The notes beneath the pieces are model-generated. The model made no database searches and had not been told where the DNA came from. It was given only the letters and a program-made list of their open reading frames with translations. The position numbers were made by a program, and so were the translations under genes. Below, piece after piece: positions 7,473 to 16,394 of a stretch of DNA of 64,000 bases. Source of the stretch: an uncultured Mycobacteriaceae bacterium (GTDB taxonomy: Bacteria > Actinomycetota > Actinomycetes > Mycobacteriales > Mycobacteriaceae); the NCBI GenBank assembly GCA_902826815.1, contig CADEGF010000022.1:6614-70613 (forward strand), in the 5' to 3' direction. Every line of letters begins with the position of its first letter. The stretch's first letter is position 1.

Positions 7473-9320
7473 TTATCGAACGGGCGTTGCGGAGAATTGC
7501 ACCGGAATCCGCCGTTGGGCGAGCAGCGCCTCCATCGCATCACCGGCCACTGGCCGCGACAGCAGGAAGCCCTGCGCCCGATGGCAGCCGTGCCGCAGCA
7601 GGGTCAGCGCGGCCTCCTCGGTCTCGACGCCCTCGGCGACCAGCTCGAGACCGAACGACTCGGCCAGCGCGATGACGGCACGGACGATGGCGAGATCGCC
7701 CGGGTTCGTGCCGAGCTCGCGCACGAAGCTCTTGTCGATCTTGAGCGTGTCCACCGGCAGCGACTTGAGGTGTGAAAGCACGCTGTAGCCGGTGCCGAAG
7801 TCGTCGATGGCGATCTGGACACCGACCTCCTTGAGCCCGGCCAGCGTGATCCGCGTCGTCTCGATGTCCTGCACGACCACGCTTTCGGTGATCTCGAGGC
7901 ATACCGAACCGCCGTCGAGGCCGAACTCGTCGATGATGCCTGCGACCGTTTCGACGAAACCCTCAGTGACCAGCTGCACCGGGGAGACGTTGAGGCGAAG
8001 CACCGCGTCCTCCCCGATGCCCTTCGACCGCCATTTGCGGAACTCCGAACACGCGGAACGCATCACCCAGCGGCCCAGCTCGCCCGCGAAGTTGATCGAC
8101 TCGGCGACGCCGATGAAGGCATTGGGGGAGAGCAGCCCTCGGGTCGGATGATGCCAGCGCACCAGCGCCTCGAAGGCGAGGATCTCCCCCGTGCGCATGT
8201 CGACCTCGGGTAGGTAATGCAGGATCAGGGCGCCGTTCTCGATCGCGCTCTGCAGGTGCAGCTCGATGTCGTTGCGGAACTCGCCCTTCAGCGACATGTC
8301 GTCGGAGAACACCGCGACCTTGTTTCCGCCGCCGCCCTTCGCGGCGAGCAGCGCCTGGTCGGCGCGGCGCAGCAGGTCCGAGGTGGTGTCGCGGCCCGGC
8401 ACGCCGATGGCGACACCGATGCTGACCGTGCGGGTGAGCATCTCGCCGTCGATGGACACCCGTTCGCGAAGCGTGGCCTGCAGGCGGTTGGCAAGGGTCT
8501 CGGCTTCTACCGCGGTCATCGGCCCGACCGGGACGACGACGAACTCGTCACCGCCGAGGCGGGCGATCAGGTTGGGGCCCTCGACACCGTCCTCGAGCCG
8601 TTTGGCGAAGACGCGGATGAACCAGTCGCCCGCGGTGTGGCCGAGGTAGTCGTTGATCGCCTTGAGGCGGTCCAGGTCGAGGAAAAGTGCGGAGACCGGG
8701 CCGGGTCGTCCCGACGCCAACCGCCGGTCGAGGTGGGCGATCAGGGCGCGGCGGTTGTTGAGGCCGGTCAGGTCGTCATGCTCGGCGAGAAAGCGGAGCT
8801 GGTCCTCGGCCGCGATTCGCGCCTGCAGCTGCGCGAACAGCGATGCGATCGCCTTGAGGGCGTTGAGCTCCGCCGGCGTCCATTCACGGTCACCGATCTT
8901 GACGAACCCAAGTACACCCGTGGTGACGTCGCCCGACAGCATCGGGACGCATGACATTGAGGTCGCGGGAATGTTCGTGGCTTCTTCAATGGTGCGTTGG
9001 TAGTCGTCTGTCGCGGGTTCAGGGCGGAAGACGATGGGCTCTTTTTGGTGCTCGCAACGCGCGAACACGGGGTCGGCATCGTCGAAGTAAACGATGCCAA
9101 GGGGATCCGGATCGGGGATTTCGGGCCGCGGCGGCCACTCCGCAACGAGGACGGTCGCGCGGATGTTGTGGTCATTGTGCCGCAGGAAGCTGAAGTCGAC
9201 GCCCAAGTGGCCGACGAGTTGACCCAGAACGCGCTGACTCACCGCGGCGGCGGTGGCCGCGTTCACCGCCATCAATTCGGTCGCGACGGCGGTCACGACT
9301 TCGTCCAGGCTACGAGCCAC
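7473..9320 (-). CDS. dcpA: Bifunctional c-di-GMP cyclase/phosphodiesterase (GAF-GGDEF-EAL)
   Basis: A 615-residue protein with an N-terminal GAF-type sensor region (about 1-170), a GGDEF domain with intact GGDEF at 256-260, and an EAL domain with EAL at 384-386 and DDFGTGYS from Asp506. The active-site motifs of both domains look intact, so it can probably make and degrade cyclic di-GMP. I see no RxxD inhibitory site before GGDEF. Architecture and the Rv1355c-like neighbour match M. tuberculosis Rv1354c and M. smegmatis DcpA. GTG 9320 follows an AGGAG site and overlaps the upstream gene by 11 bases. Confidence 0.92.
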   Translation of the reverse strand: MARSLDEVVTAVATELMAVNAATAAAVSQRVLGQLVGHLGVDFSFLRHNDHNIRATVLVAEWPPRPEIPDPDPLGIVYFDDADPVFARCEHQKEPIVFRPEPATDDYQRTIEEATNIPATSMSCVPMLSGDVTTGVLGFVKIGDREWTPAELNALKAIASLFAQLQARIAAEDQLRFLAEHDDLTGLNNRRALIAHLDRRLASGRPGPVSALFLDLDRLKAINDYLGHTAGDWFIRVFAKRLEDGVEGPNLIARLGGDEFVVVPVGPMTAVEAETLANRLQATLRERVSIDGEMLTRTVSIGVAIGVPGRDTTSDLLRRADQALLAAKGGGGNKVAVFSDDMSLKGEFRNDIELHLQSAIENGALILHYLPEVDMRTGEILAFEALVRWHHPTRGLLSPNAFIGVAESINFAGELGRWVMRSACSEFRKWRSKGIGEDAVLRLNVSPVQLVTEGFVETVAGIIDEFGLDGGSVCLEITESVVVQDIETTRITLAGLKEVGVQIAIDDFGTGYSVLSHLKSLPVDTLKIDKSFVRELGTNPGDLAIVRAVIALAESFGLELVAEGVETEEAALTLLRHGCHRAQGFLLSRPVAGDAMEALLAQRRIPVQFSATPVR

Positions 9321-11469
9321 GTTTGCTCCTGGGTCTGCTGTTATGCACGAGACTACTGGTATCGACGGCCCGACGCTTGCTCCTCACCGTCGTGGCGGGC
9401 GCATCGGAAAACCTGAGTACCAGCGCCACTGACTCGTCGGGGGCGATAGCTGAAAGCGCGCGGAAGTCGTCACTCAGCCGTCGAAGGGTTGACGCGTAGG
9501 TCCGCGAAAGCGTCTCCAGATCCGCATCGTCGTGGGCGTAGAGGAACACCGGCGATACGGGTTGCACCGCAAGGCCGATCGTCTGGGCGGTTACCCACAC
9601 CGCTTCGACGGCGGCGCCCGCACGCGCATAATCCGTCAGCGCGGTGCCGTCCATCGAGACCACCGCGAGACACGAACTGGCCAGGACGCGTTCGCGGGTA
9701 TCGGAGCCCAGCGCTGTGCCCAAACCCCACTCGTCGAGACGCGCCATCACCTCGGGGCGTTTCAGAACGTCGAGCTTGACCAGGTCGGCGGGCGCCAGTT
9801 CCAGGCTCGCAATGTCGATTCCGGAGTCCTGTTCCCGGTCGCCGGGAAAGCGCACCTCGGAGATCATCTCGGCGTGCAGCCGCGGAGTGAGGTACCGGAT
9901 GCGATCGGACTCGGCGAGGATGTCCGCGCCCTCGGCGACCTCGTCGGGTGCGGTCAGCAGGTGCAGCCGGGCGCCTTCGCGTTGCGCCGCGGCGTGAAGG
10001 CGTTCGCCGACGTCGTCGGGCAGCAAGACCTGCTTACCGGGGTGCCGGTTGGTCTCTCTGGCCAGCACGGCGTCGTACAGCGCGGCCAAATCGGGATCGG
10101 ACTCTTCGCCGAGACGCAGCACGGCCCGTAGCGGGGTTGAATCGTCGCCGGGTGCGAAGGCGACCGGCCCGAGGATGCCGTCGGCTGCCGCGGCCACCCT
10201 GGCGTTGAATGCCGCGGCGCCGACCGCGACGGCGCTCGCGCGGTATCCGACGTCCATCGTCGAGGTGTATTCGGGGGCGAGCGCGATCGTGATGGCTGCC
10301 GTGTCAGCCGAAATGCGCCAGGGCTGGGCGTTCCCACCCGACGGCGCGCGCACCGCGGCCGCGACCGCTCTGGCTACCGGGGCGGTCGGGGTGAGCTCGT
10401 CGTGCGGACTTGTCGCGACCTCGGCCTGACCCACCGGGATCGGCTCGTCGATCGTGTCCATGTGGCGGGCGATGTCGATACGCATCCGGCCAGAGGCCAG
10501 CTCCTCGCCGAGTCCGATGCGCCTGGCGGCCTCGGCTATCAGCGCGGCGCTGGCAGCGACCTCGGCGACCCGCTGAGGCCAGGTGGCCAGCGTGGTTCCG
10601 ACTTCGACGAGCGATGCGGCCATCCGCGGCGACAACTGCGCGCCGTCCATCATGCGCAGCGCGTAGGGCACCTTGTCCTCGCTGGGCAACCCGGCCAGAT
10701 CCGCCAACTCCAGGTCGCCGAGCAGCCCGTGCAAAATCGGGCGGTCCGGCTCGAGGTCGAACCGTTCGACGTCCAGCGTGCCGCGGTCGCCCGTGGCCAT
10801 CAGCACCGGGATGCCACGTGCGCGTGCTGCCTGGCGAATCAAGACCTTGGTGTCCAGCGAGTCACATTCCTCCACGACAACGTCGACTCCGTCCAGGAAC
10901 GCATCGACCGAATCCGTCGTGGTGCCCTGGTCGAACACGTCCACCGGCAGATACGGATCGAGTTCAGCGATCCGCCTTGCCGTCACCCTCGCCTTGTTCA
11001 AGCCCAGGTCGAACACGGTGCCGGGCACTCGATTGAGGTTGGACAACTCCAGTTCGTCGAAGTCGGCGAGGCGCAATCGGCCGCACAGCGCCTCTTGCGC
11101 AAGGAGGTGGGCGATGGCATGTCCGACGCTGAGCCCGACGACACCGACCGTGCGCTGACCGAGCCGCTCCTGTTCCTCGGCGGTGATCAGGTTTCGGTTT
11201 CGATTGAGCCGCACAGCGCGAAATCCCTGCGGGCCGAGAATGCTCGTGACGGTTCTCCGCCAGGGGTAATACGCCCAGCCCTTGGGCTCTGCGACCGTTT
11301 CAGGGGCCGGTGATGGACGCAGCCCGCGCAGTTCGACGCGCTGTTCGTCCCATCTGTCGATGAATTCGATGCCTGCGTCTGCCCTCAGCTCCGTCAGCAG
11401 TTGATGATCGTGCGGATCGGTCTCAACCAGAACCGTTGCGGTGAAGGATTCGCCGCCGGCTGAGGTCAC
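9310..11469 (-). CDS. Rv1355c-like fusion: ThiF/E1-like domain plus nitroreductase-like domain
   Basis: A 719-residue two-domain protein. Residues about 95-330 form a ThiF/MoeB/E1-like adenylating fold (GVVGLSVGHAIAHLLAQE, then DFDELELSNLNRV). Residues about 370-690 resemble a nitroreductase with the flavin-site pattern APSGGNAQPWRI. Rv1355c of M. tuberculosis has the same layout and is named MoeY-like, but no function is established. E1-like enzymes adenylate a C-terminal carboxylate; nitroreductase-like domains can dehydrogenate or modify heterocycles, so a peptide- or acyl-modifying role is possible (inference). GTG 11469 overlaps the stop of the upstream gene, and its 3' end overlaps dcpA. 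Confidence 0.85.
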   Translation of the reverse strand: MTSAGGESFTATVLVETDPHDHQLLTELRADAGIEFIDRWDEQRVELRGLRPSPAPETVAEPKGWAYYPWRRTVTSILGPQGFRAVRLNRNRNLITAEEQERLGQRTVGVVGLSVGHAIAHLLAQEALCGRLRLADFDELELSNLNRVPGTVFDLGLNKARVTARRIAELDPYLPVDVFDQGTTTDSVDAFLDGVDVVVEECDSLDTKVLIRQAARARGIPVLMATGDRGTLDVERFDLEPDRPILHGLLGDLELADLAGLPSEDKVPYALRMMDGAQLSPRMAASLVEVGTTLATWPQRVAEVAASAALIAEAARRIGLGEELASGRMRIDIARHMDTIDEPIPVGQAEVATSPHDELTPTAPVARAVAAAVRAPSGGNAQPWRISADTAAITIALAPEYTSTMDVGYRASAVAVGAAAFNARVAAAADGILGPVAFAPGDDSTPLRAVLRLGEESDPDLAALYDAVLARETNRHPGKQVLLPDDVGERLHAAAQREGARLHLLTAPDEVAEGADILAESDRIRYLTPRLHAEMISEVRFPGDREQDSGIDIASLELAPADLVKLDVLKRPEVMARLDEWGLGTALGSDTRERVLASSCLAVVSMDGTALTDYARAGAAVEAVWVTAQTIGLAVQPVSPVFLYAHDDADLETLSRTYASTLRRLSDDFRALSAIAPDESVALVLRFSDAPATTVRSKRRAVDTSSLVHNSRPRSKRGS

Positions 11470-12215
11470 AGGCCGCTTCCGAGCGCGCGAGCCCCGACAT
11501 GGTCGAGCTGACGCGCGAGGATGGCCATCTCGTTGAAGATCTTCGAAACCTGCTCAGGCTCGGCGTCGTTGGTGAAGGTGCTGCGATCCCACCACATCAT
11601 CTTCGTACGGTATCGGTCGTCGGGATATGGCGTCGCGGGAACCTTCGTCGCCACGACGCCGCCGGACGAACGCCAGCGATTGAGCACGTGTGAACCGGCG
11701 GTCGCCAAGACGAACTGCGCGTCGAGAAGTGCCAAGGTCGTGAACGGTGTGCGCGCCAGGGTGCTGGCGAGCGCCCGGCTGCGGCTCTGGTCGTCGGTCA
11801 TCCAGGCCGTCTTCATCTCCACCACGCCGAACGGCAGCCGGTCGGAGATCATCTTGTACACAGTGGGCAGGCCAGGCCGGTCCGCCCATTCGACGATGGC
11901 GTGCGACTCCTCGGGTGACTCCAGCGGACCCTTGGCGCGAATTCCGGCCATGACCTTGCCCGCGTCGTTCAACACCACATGGAACAGCTGAGTATTGGCA
12001 TCGTCGGCGAGCGAGTCCATATCGAGGGCGCGCTCGATTCCGTGCTTGTGGTAGCTGCGGGCCGCGCCGTCGACGAATTCGGCCCATAGCGCAGGGTCGG
12101 CGGCCGGCGTTGAAACCACCACTGTGCACTCGGTGTCAGAATCAATCCATCTGATTCCCTCATCGAGTGGAGTGTTAAATGCCGGACGGTTCATGCTCAG
12201 CAGAGGAACGGTCAT
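11466..12215 (-). CDS. Protein of unknown function, possibly GNAT/N-acyltransferase fold
   Basis: A 249-residue soluble protein that I do not recognise with certainty. The stretch FHVVLNDAGKVMAGIRAKG followed by a short helix and VVEMKTAW resembles the central strands of GNAT or acyl-homoserine-lactone/FeeM-like acyltransferases, but no acetyl-CoA loop can be proven. The N-terminus (MTVPLLSMNRPAFNTPLDEG) has no signal peptide. It heads a three-gene unit with the Rv1355c-like gene (GTGA overlap) and dcpA, which suggests joint function. Start ATG 12215. Confidence 0.75.
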   Translation of the reverse strand: MTVPLLSMNRPAFNTPLDEGIRWIDSDTECTVVVSTPAADPALWAEFVDGAARSYHKHGIERALDMDSLADDANTQLFHVVLNDAGKVMAGIRAKGPLESPEESHAIVEWADRPGLPTVYKMISDRLPFGVVEMKTAWMTDDQSRSRALASTLARTPFTTLALLDAQFVLATAGSHVLNRWRSSGGVVATKVPATPYPDDRYRTKMMWWDRSTFTNDAEPEQVSKIFNEMAILARQLDHVGARALGSGL

Positions 12216-12698
12216 TTCTGTCCCATCTTTCGGGCGGCGACGACCATAATCGTCGAGTAGTCGCAGTTGCCGAGGAGGTATTCACACGCGGTCTATATGA
12301 ATACCCAGGTATCGAGTATTGCTCTTTTTATTACCGTTATTCCAGCTAGCGAGCCGATCTTGTCTCGCAAAGATTTCCTCGGTCAGCTACATTGTTTGCA
12401 CGGTTAACGAACATAAATTGCTCGGCAACTTTCCACACCGTCAATAATCCCAGTTGAATCCATGTTTTTGACGGTTCAGGCGAATGTATCGACGGAACTC
12501 AGACAAGTGGTTGACGTTGCCGTAAATCAAGGTCAAGTTCGTAGCCAGTTGACCCGATAGCCAGGCAGCGAGTGCCGGTCATCGGAGCTGTCATCACCGG
12601 GCCAGGCTTTCGGCCGCAGTTGGCCGCCCGCGGATCGCCGGAATGAGAGGGTGAGGGCAGTCCGGATGTGATTGACCCGGCTAGGGAGGGTTGAGGGG
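12216..12698. other. 483-bp AT-rich divergent intergenic region
   Basis: This gap separates the 11466-12215 gene (minus) from purU (plus) and must hold both promoters. Bases 12280-12480 are clearly more AT-rich than the flanks. Two inverted repeats stand out: GGTATTC 12277-12283 with GAATACC 12299-12305, and ACCGTCAA 12437-12444 with TTGACGGT 12468-12475. TTGACG at 12511 could be a -35 for purU, but no convincing -10 follows. I find no gene, no c-di-GMP (GEMM) riboswitch and no glycine or THF riboswitch core. Confidence 0.6.
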
Positions 12699-13622
12699 AT
12701 GTCCACCCGAACGAATGGCGACGCCGAAGCCGACGAGTACCCACGACGCGGCGCCGGAGCCCTGCCGACCAAAGACGTCGGCCGTCTCCTTTTGCGGTGT
12801 GAGGACCGTCCAGGATTGGTTGCCGCGGTCAGTAGTTTTCTGGCCACTGCGGGCGCAAACATCGTTTCGCTGGATCAGCACGCAACGGAACAGTCCGGGG
12901 GCACCTTCATGCAGCGGACGATTTTCCACCTGCCCGGCCTGACGGCGGCACGCGACGGGTTGGAACGCGATTTCGCCGAGGAGGTCGCAAGCCGGTTCGA
13001 CATGGATTTCCGGCTCACCGAGGCAGCCAAGCCCAAACGCGTCGCGATCCTGGCGTCAAAGGAGGATCACTGCCTGCTCGATCTGCTCTGGCGCAATCGT
13101 CGCGGAGAACTGGACATGTCGGTGTCGATGGTGGTGTCGAACCATCCCGACCTCGCCGAGCAGGTCCGGCCGTTCGGCGTGCCATTCATCCACATCCCCG
13201 CGACGAAGGACAATCGGGCGGAAGCCGAACAGCGTCTCCTCGATCTGCTGCGCGGAAACGCCGATCTGGTCGTGTTGGCGCGCTACATGCAGATCCTCAC
13301 GCAGGATTTCCTCTCCGAGGTCGGCTGCCCGTTGATCAACATCCACCACTCGTTCCTGCCCGCGTTCATCGGCGCGGCGCCGTACCGGCGGGCGAAGGAG
13401 CGCGGCGTGAAGCTGGTCGGAGCGACGGCGCACTACGTCACCGAGGAACTCGACGACGGGCCGATCATCGAGCAGGACGTCGTCCGTGTCGACCACCGGC
13501 ATTCCGTCGAAGATCTGACGCTGCTCGGCGCGGACGTCGAGCGGGTGGTTCTGTCGCGGGCGGTGCTCTGGCACTGTCAGGACAGGATCATCCGGTACGG
13601 TAACCAGACCGTCGTGTTCTAA
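12699..13622 (+). CDS. purU: Formyltetrahydrofolate deformylase
   Basis: A 307-residue PurU, which hydrolyses 10-formyltetrahydrofolate to formate and tetrahydrofolate and so balances one-carbon pools for purine synthesis. It has an N-terminal ACT domain (RLLLRCEDRPGLVAAVSSFLA) and a C-terminal formyltransferase fold. Catalytic residues are Asn214 and His216 in INIHHSFLP and Asp252/253 in EELDDGPI. The start is ATG 12699 after a GAGGGG site; a longer reading begins at 12672 but adds nothing conserved. It converges on the SDR gene with a four-base overlap and is not obviously linked to the catabolic genes. Confidence 0.95.
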   Translation: MSTRTNGDAEADEYPRRGAGALPTKDVGRLLLRCEDRPGLVAAVSSFLATAGANIVSLDQHATEQSGGTFMQRTIFHLPGLTAARDGLERDFAEEVASRFDMDFRLTEAAKPKRVAILASKEDHCLLDLLWRNRRGELDMSVSMVVSNHPDLAEQVRPFGVPFIHIPATKDNRAEAEQRLLDLLRGNADLVVLARYMQILTQDFLSEVGCPLINIHHSFLPAFIGAAPYRRAKERGVKLVGATAHYVTEELDDGPIIEQDVVRVDHRHSVEDLTLLGADVERVVLSRAVLWHCQDRIIRYGNQTVVF

Positions 13623-14440
13623 TATCGCGTCGACCCCTGGTCTACCGATATCTCTTGCGCGGTAACCAATTTCGAGTCATCGCTGGCCAGCCAGCACACC
13701 GCGGCCGCGATGTCCTCGGGTTGTGCCACCCAGGTGGGCAGAAACGGTGTCAGCATGTTCATCAGGATGTGGTTGCCGTCGGCCTCGGCGGCCTTGGCCA
13801 CCGCAGCCACCATCTCCTCGGAGCCCATCGGGGTGACGACGGGGCCGGGATGCACGCTGTTGACCCGGACCGAATGCTTGCCCAGCTCCGCGGCGAACGC
13901 CCGCGCCATTCCGGTGACTGCGTGCTTGCTTGCGGTGTAGTGGATCATGAACGGCTGCAGTTTGATTCCCGCCGCCGAGCCGATCAGGATGATCGATCCG
14001 CCGCGGTCGCCGTCGATGATCGTCTGCGCACCGGCCATCACCGTGTTCCACGTGCCGGTCACGTTGATGTCCATCACGTCGCCGAACGCCTCCGGCGTGA
14101 TCTGGTTCCACGCTGCGGGGGCCGAGATCCCGGCATTGGCGACGATGACGTCGAGCCTGCCGAACTCGGCGACACCGGCGTCGACGGCCGTGCGGAGGCC
14201 GTCGAGATCCCGGGTGTCGACAGCGGAGGTCACGATGCGGCGCCCGGTTGCTTCGACGAGTGCGGCCGTCTCATCCAGGTCCTCCTGCGTCGCAGGGGGA
14301 TACGGGGCACAGTCGGGCAGCTTGTCCGCGAGGTCGATCGCGATGATGTCTGCGCCTTCTGATGCCAGGCGGACGGCGTGCGCGCGGCCCTGACCCCGTG
14401 CCGCTCCTGTGATGAACGCGACCTTGCCTTCGAGTTTCAC
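13619..14440 (-). CDS. Mycofactocin-coupled SDR oxidoreductase
   Basis: A 273-residue short-chain dehydrogenase with the mycofactocin-dependent subfamily signature TGAARGQGRAHAVRLASEGAD and the long insertion after the dinucleotide site (DLADKLPDCAPYPPATQEDL). The catalytic residues are Ser155, Tyr168 and Lys172. Members keep NAD tightly bound and pass electrons to the peptide-derived redox cofactor mycofactocin; carveol dehydrogenase is a known relative. GTG 14440 overlaps the stop of the acyl-CoA dehydrogenase upstream. Its substrate is probably a secondary alcohol in the same pathway (inference). Confidence 0.9.
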   Translation of the reverse strand: MKLEGKVAFITGAARGQGRAHAVRLASEGADIIAIDLADKLPDCAPYPPATQEDLDETAALVEATGRRIVTSAVDTRDLDGLRTAVDAGVAEFGRLDVIVANAGISAPAAWNQITPEAFGDVMDINVTGTWNTVMAGAQTIIDGDRGGSIILIGSAAGIKLQPFMIHYTASKHAVTGMARAFAAELGKHSVRVNSVHPGPVVTPMGSEEMVAAVAKAAEADGNHILMNMLTPFLPTWVAQPEDIAAAVCWLASDDSKLVTAQEISVDQGSTRY

Positions 14441-15600
14441 GCCTGTGCGCCTTTCACGAGGTTTCCTCCGATGATGAGCCGCTGGATTTCGCTGGTGCCT
14501 TCGTAGAGACGCAACAGCCTGACATCGCGATAGATCCGTTCCACCGGGACGTCCCGCATATAGCCGCTGCCGCCGTGCACCTGGACCGCGAGATCGGCGA
14601 CCTTGCCAGCCATTTCGGTGCAGAACAGTTTCGCCGCCGACGGCGCGACCCTTCGGTCTTCACCGCTGAGCCAGAGTCGCGCGGTGTCGCGGACGAGCGC
14701 GCGGCCTGCGAGCACGCCGGTCTGCTGGTCGGCGAGCATCGCCTGCACCAGCTGGAAGCTTCCGATCGGCTTACCGCCCTGGGTGGCGGTGGCGGCGTAG
14801 GTGACCGATTCGTCGAGAGCTCGCTGGGCGATGCCGACCGCCAGCGCGGCGATGTGTACGCGGCCGCGGGCAAGCGACGTCATCGCCGCCCGGTAGCCGA
14901 TGTCCTCGCTGCCGCCGATGAGAGCGGCGGCGGGAACACGGACCTCGGTGAAGCTGACGTCGGCTGTCCACGCGCCCTCCTGGCCCATCTTGGCGTCCTT
15001 GACCCCGACCAGGACACCGTCGGTATCCGCGGGCACAAGGAAGACCGCGATGCCGGGACCGTTGTCGTCAGCCGGCCTGCTTCGCGCAAAGACGACGAAC
15101 AGATCGGCGATGGGCGCGTTGGTGATGAAACGCTTGTCGCCGTTGATGATCCAGTTATCACCGTCTCGAACCGCCTTCGTGCGCAGACCCGATGGGTTCG
15201 ATCCGGCGCCAGGCTCCGTCAACGCGAATGACGCCACCTCGCCGTTGGCCAGCCGTTCGAGCCATTGCGCCTTCTGCTCGTCGGTGCCGAACCCCACGAG
15301 TACCTGACCGGCGATGCCGTTGTTGGTGCCGAACATCGATCGCAGTGCCAGCGATGTGTACCCAAGTTCCATGGCCATTTCGACGTCCTGGGCCAGGTTC
15401 AGGCCGAGGCCACCCCACTCCTGGGGGATCGCGTAGCCGAACAGTCCCATCGTCGCGGCCTGCTCACGGAGGTCGTCGGGAACGCGGTCGTCGGCGAGGA
15501 TTTCCTGCTCGCGCGGGACGACCGCGTTGCGGACGAACTGGCGGGTCTGGGCCAGGATCTCCTGAAAGTCCTCGTCGCTGACTTCAGCGGTGGTGGTCAT
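14437..15600 (-). CDS. Acyl-CoA dehydrogenase
   Basis: A 387-residue homotetramer-type acyl-CoA dehydrogenase. It has the flavin/substrate motif FALTEPGAGSNPSG and the catalytic base Glu367 in YEGTSEIQRLI. It would introduce a 2,3 double bond into an acyl-CoA and pass electrons to ETF. It starts at ATG 15600, eight bases after a TATGAT box (15609-15614, minus strand), so its transcript may be leaderless or nearly so. It is transcribed away from the FabG-type SDR across a 56-base gap containing a palindrome and is coupled to the mycofactocin SDR. Confidence 0.92.
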   Translation of the reverse strand: MTTTAEVSDEDFQEILAQTRQFVRNAVVPREQEILADDRVPDDLREQAATMGLFGYAIPQEWGGLGLNLAQDVEMAMELGYTSLALRSMFGTNNGIAGQVLVGFGTDEQKAQWLERLANGEVASFALTEPGAGSNPSGLRTKAVRDGDNWIINGDKRFITNAPIADLFVVFARSRPADDNGPGIAVFLVPADTDGVLVGVKDAKMGQEGAWTADVSFTEVRVPAAALIGGSEDIGYRAAMTSLARGRVHIAALAVGIAQRALDESVTYAATATQGGKPIGSFQLVQAMLADQQTGVLAGRALVRDTARLWLSGEDRRVAPSAAKLFCTEMAGKVADLAVQVHGGSGYMRDVPVERIYRDVRLLRLYEGTSEIQRLIIGGNLVKGAQA

Positions 15601-15608
15601 GAGCCGGA

Positions 15609-15627
15609 ATCATATATGAAATATGAT
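15609..15627. promoter_or_regulatory. Palindromic operator overlapping two divergent -10 boxes
   Basis: ATCATAT ATGAA ATATGAT has perfect 7-base arms with a 5-base centre in the 56-base gap between the genes starting at 15600 (minus) and 15657 (plus). TATGAT occurs at each end, one reading each way, and both fit -10 elements. A repressor here would shut both units. The GntR gene ending the plus-strand unit (18803-19471) is the obvious candidate. Confidence 0.6.
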
Positions 15628-15656
15628 GAGCGAAAACATTGAGGATAGGTGACCAG

Positions 15657-16394
15657 ATGTCATTGCTGACAGATCAGGTAGCGGTCGTCACCGGTGGTGC
15701 GCAGGGCTTGGGCTATGCCATCGCCGAGCGCTTCATCGCCGAGGGCGCCCGGGTGGTGCTCGGCGATCTCGACCTCGCCGCGACGGAGGCCGCCTCCGAA
15801 CGTCTCGGGTCCGACGCCACCCTTGCAGTGCGGTGCGATGTGACCAAGTCCGATGAGGTCGACGCACTGGTCGCCGCGGCGGTCGAACACTTCGGCGGTC
15901 TCGACATCATGGTGAACAACGCAGGTATCACCCGCGACGCGACGATCCGCAAGATGACCGAGCAGCAGTTCGACGAGGTCATCGCCGTCCACTTGAAGGG
16001 CACCTGGAACGGCACCAAGTCAGCAGCGGCGATCATGCGCGAGAACAAGCGCGGGGCGATCGTGAACATGTCGTCGATCTCGGGCAAGGTCGGCCTCGTC
16101 GGGCAGACGAACTATTCGGCGGCCAAGGCGGGCATCGTCGGCATGACGAAAGCCGCCGCCAAGGAACTGGCCCATCTCGGGGTTCGGGTGAACGCGATCC
16201 AACCGGGGTTGATCAGGTCGGCCATGACTGAAGCTATGCCCCAACACATTTGGGACCAGAAGTTGGCAGAGGTGCCGATGGGCAGGGCGGGCGAGCCTGC
16301 GGAAGTTGCGAAGGTGGCGCTATTTCTGGCAAGCGATCTGTCGTCGTACATGACCGGAACAGTGCTCGAGGTCACCGGCGGGAGGCACGTATGA
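15657..16394 (+). CDS. FabG-type SDR (3-hydroxyacyl-CoA/ACP dehydrogenase-like)
   Basis: A 245-residue short-chain dehydrogenase with VTGGAQGLG (11-19), NNAG (87-90) and the triad Ser140, Tyr153, Lys157. The closest type is FabG-like 3-oxoacyl reductase, which here would act as a 3-hydroxyacyl-CoA dehydrogenase next to thiolase and acyl-CoA dehydrogenase. ATG 15657 follows AGGATAGG. The stop overlaps the thiolase start (ATGA). It is first gene of a four-gene unit SDR-thiolase-dehydrogenase-GntR. Confidence 0.9.
   Translation: MSLLTDQVAVVTGGAQGLGYAIAERFIAEGARVVLGDLDLAATEAASERLGSDATLAVRCDVTKSDEVDALVAAAVEHFGGLDIMVNNAGITRDATIRKMTEQQFDEVIAVHLKGTWNGTKSAAAIMRENKRGAIVNMSSISGKVGLVGQTNYSAAKAGIVGMTKAAAKELAHLGVRVNAIQPGLIRSAMTEAMPQHIWDQKLAEVPMGRAGEPAEVAKVALFLASDLSSYMTGTVLEVTGGRHV

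Noticed and set aside
12212-12283. Short minus-strand open stretch ending in a TGA that overlaps the start of the 12215 gene (reads EYLLGNCDYSTIMVVAARKMGQK in parts)
   Set aside because: An in-frame TAG lies just upstream and the only ATG gives 11 codons without a ribosome-binding site; too weak for a leader peptide.
12216-12698. c-di-GMP (GEMM) riboswitch upstream of the c-di-GMP operon
   Set aside because: No conserved GEMM core was found on either strand.
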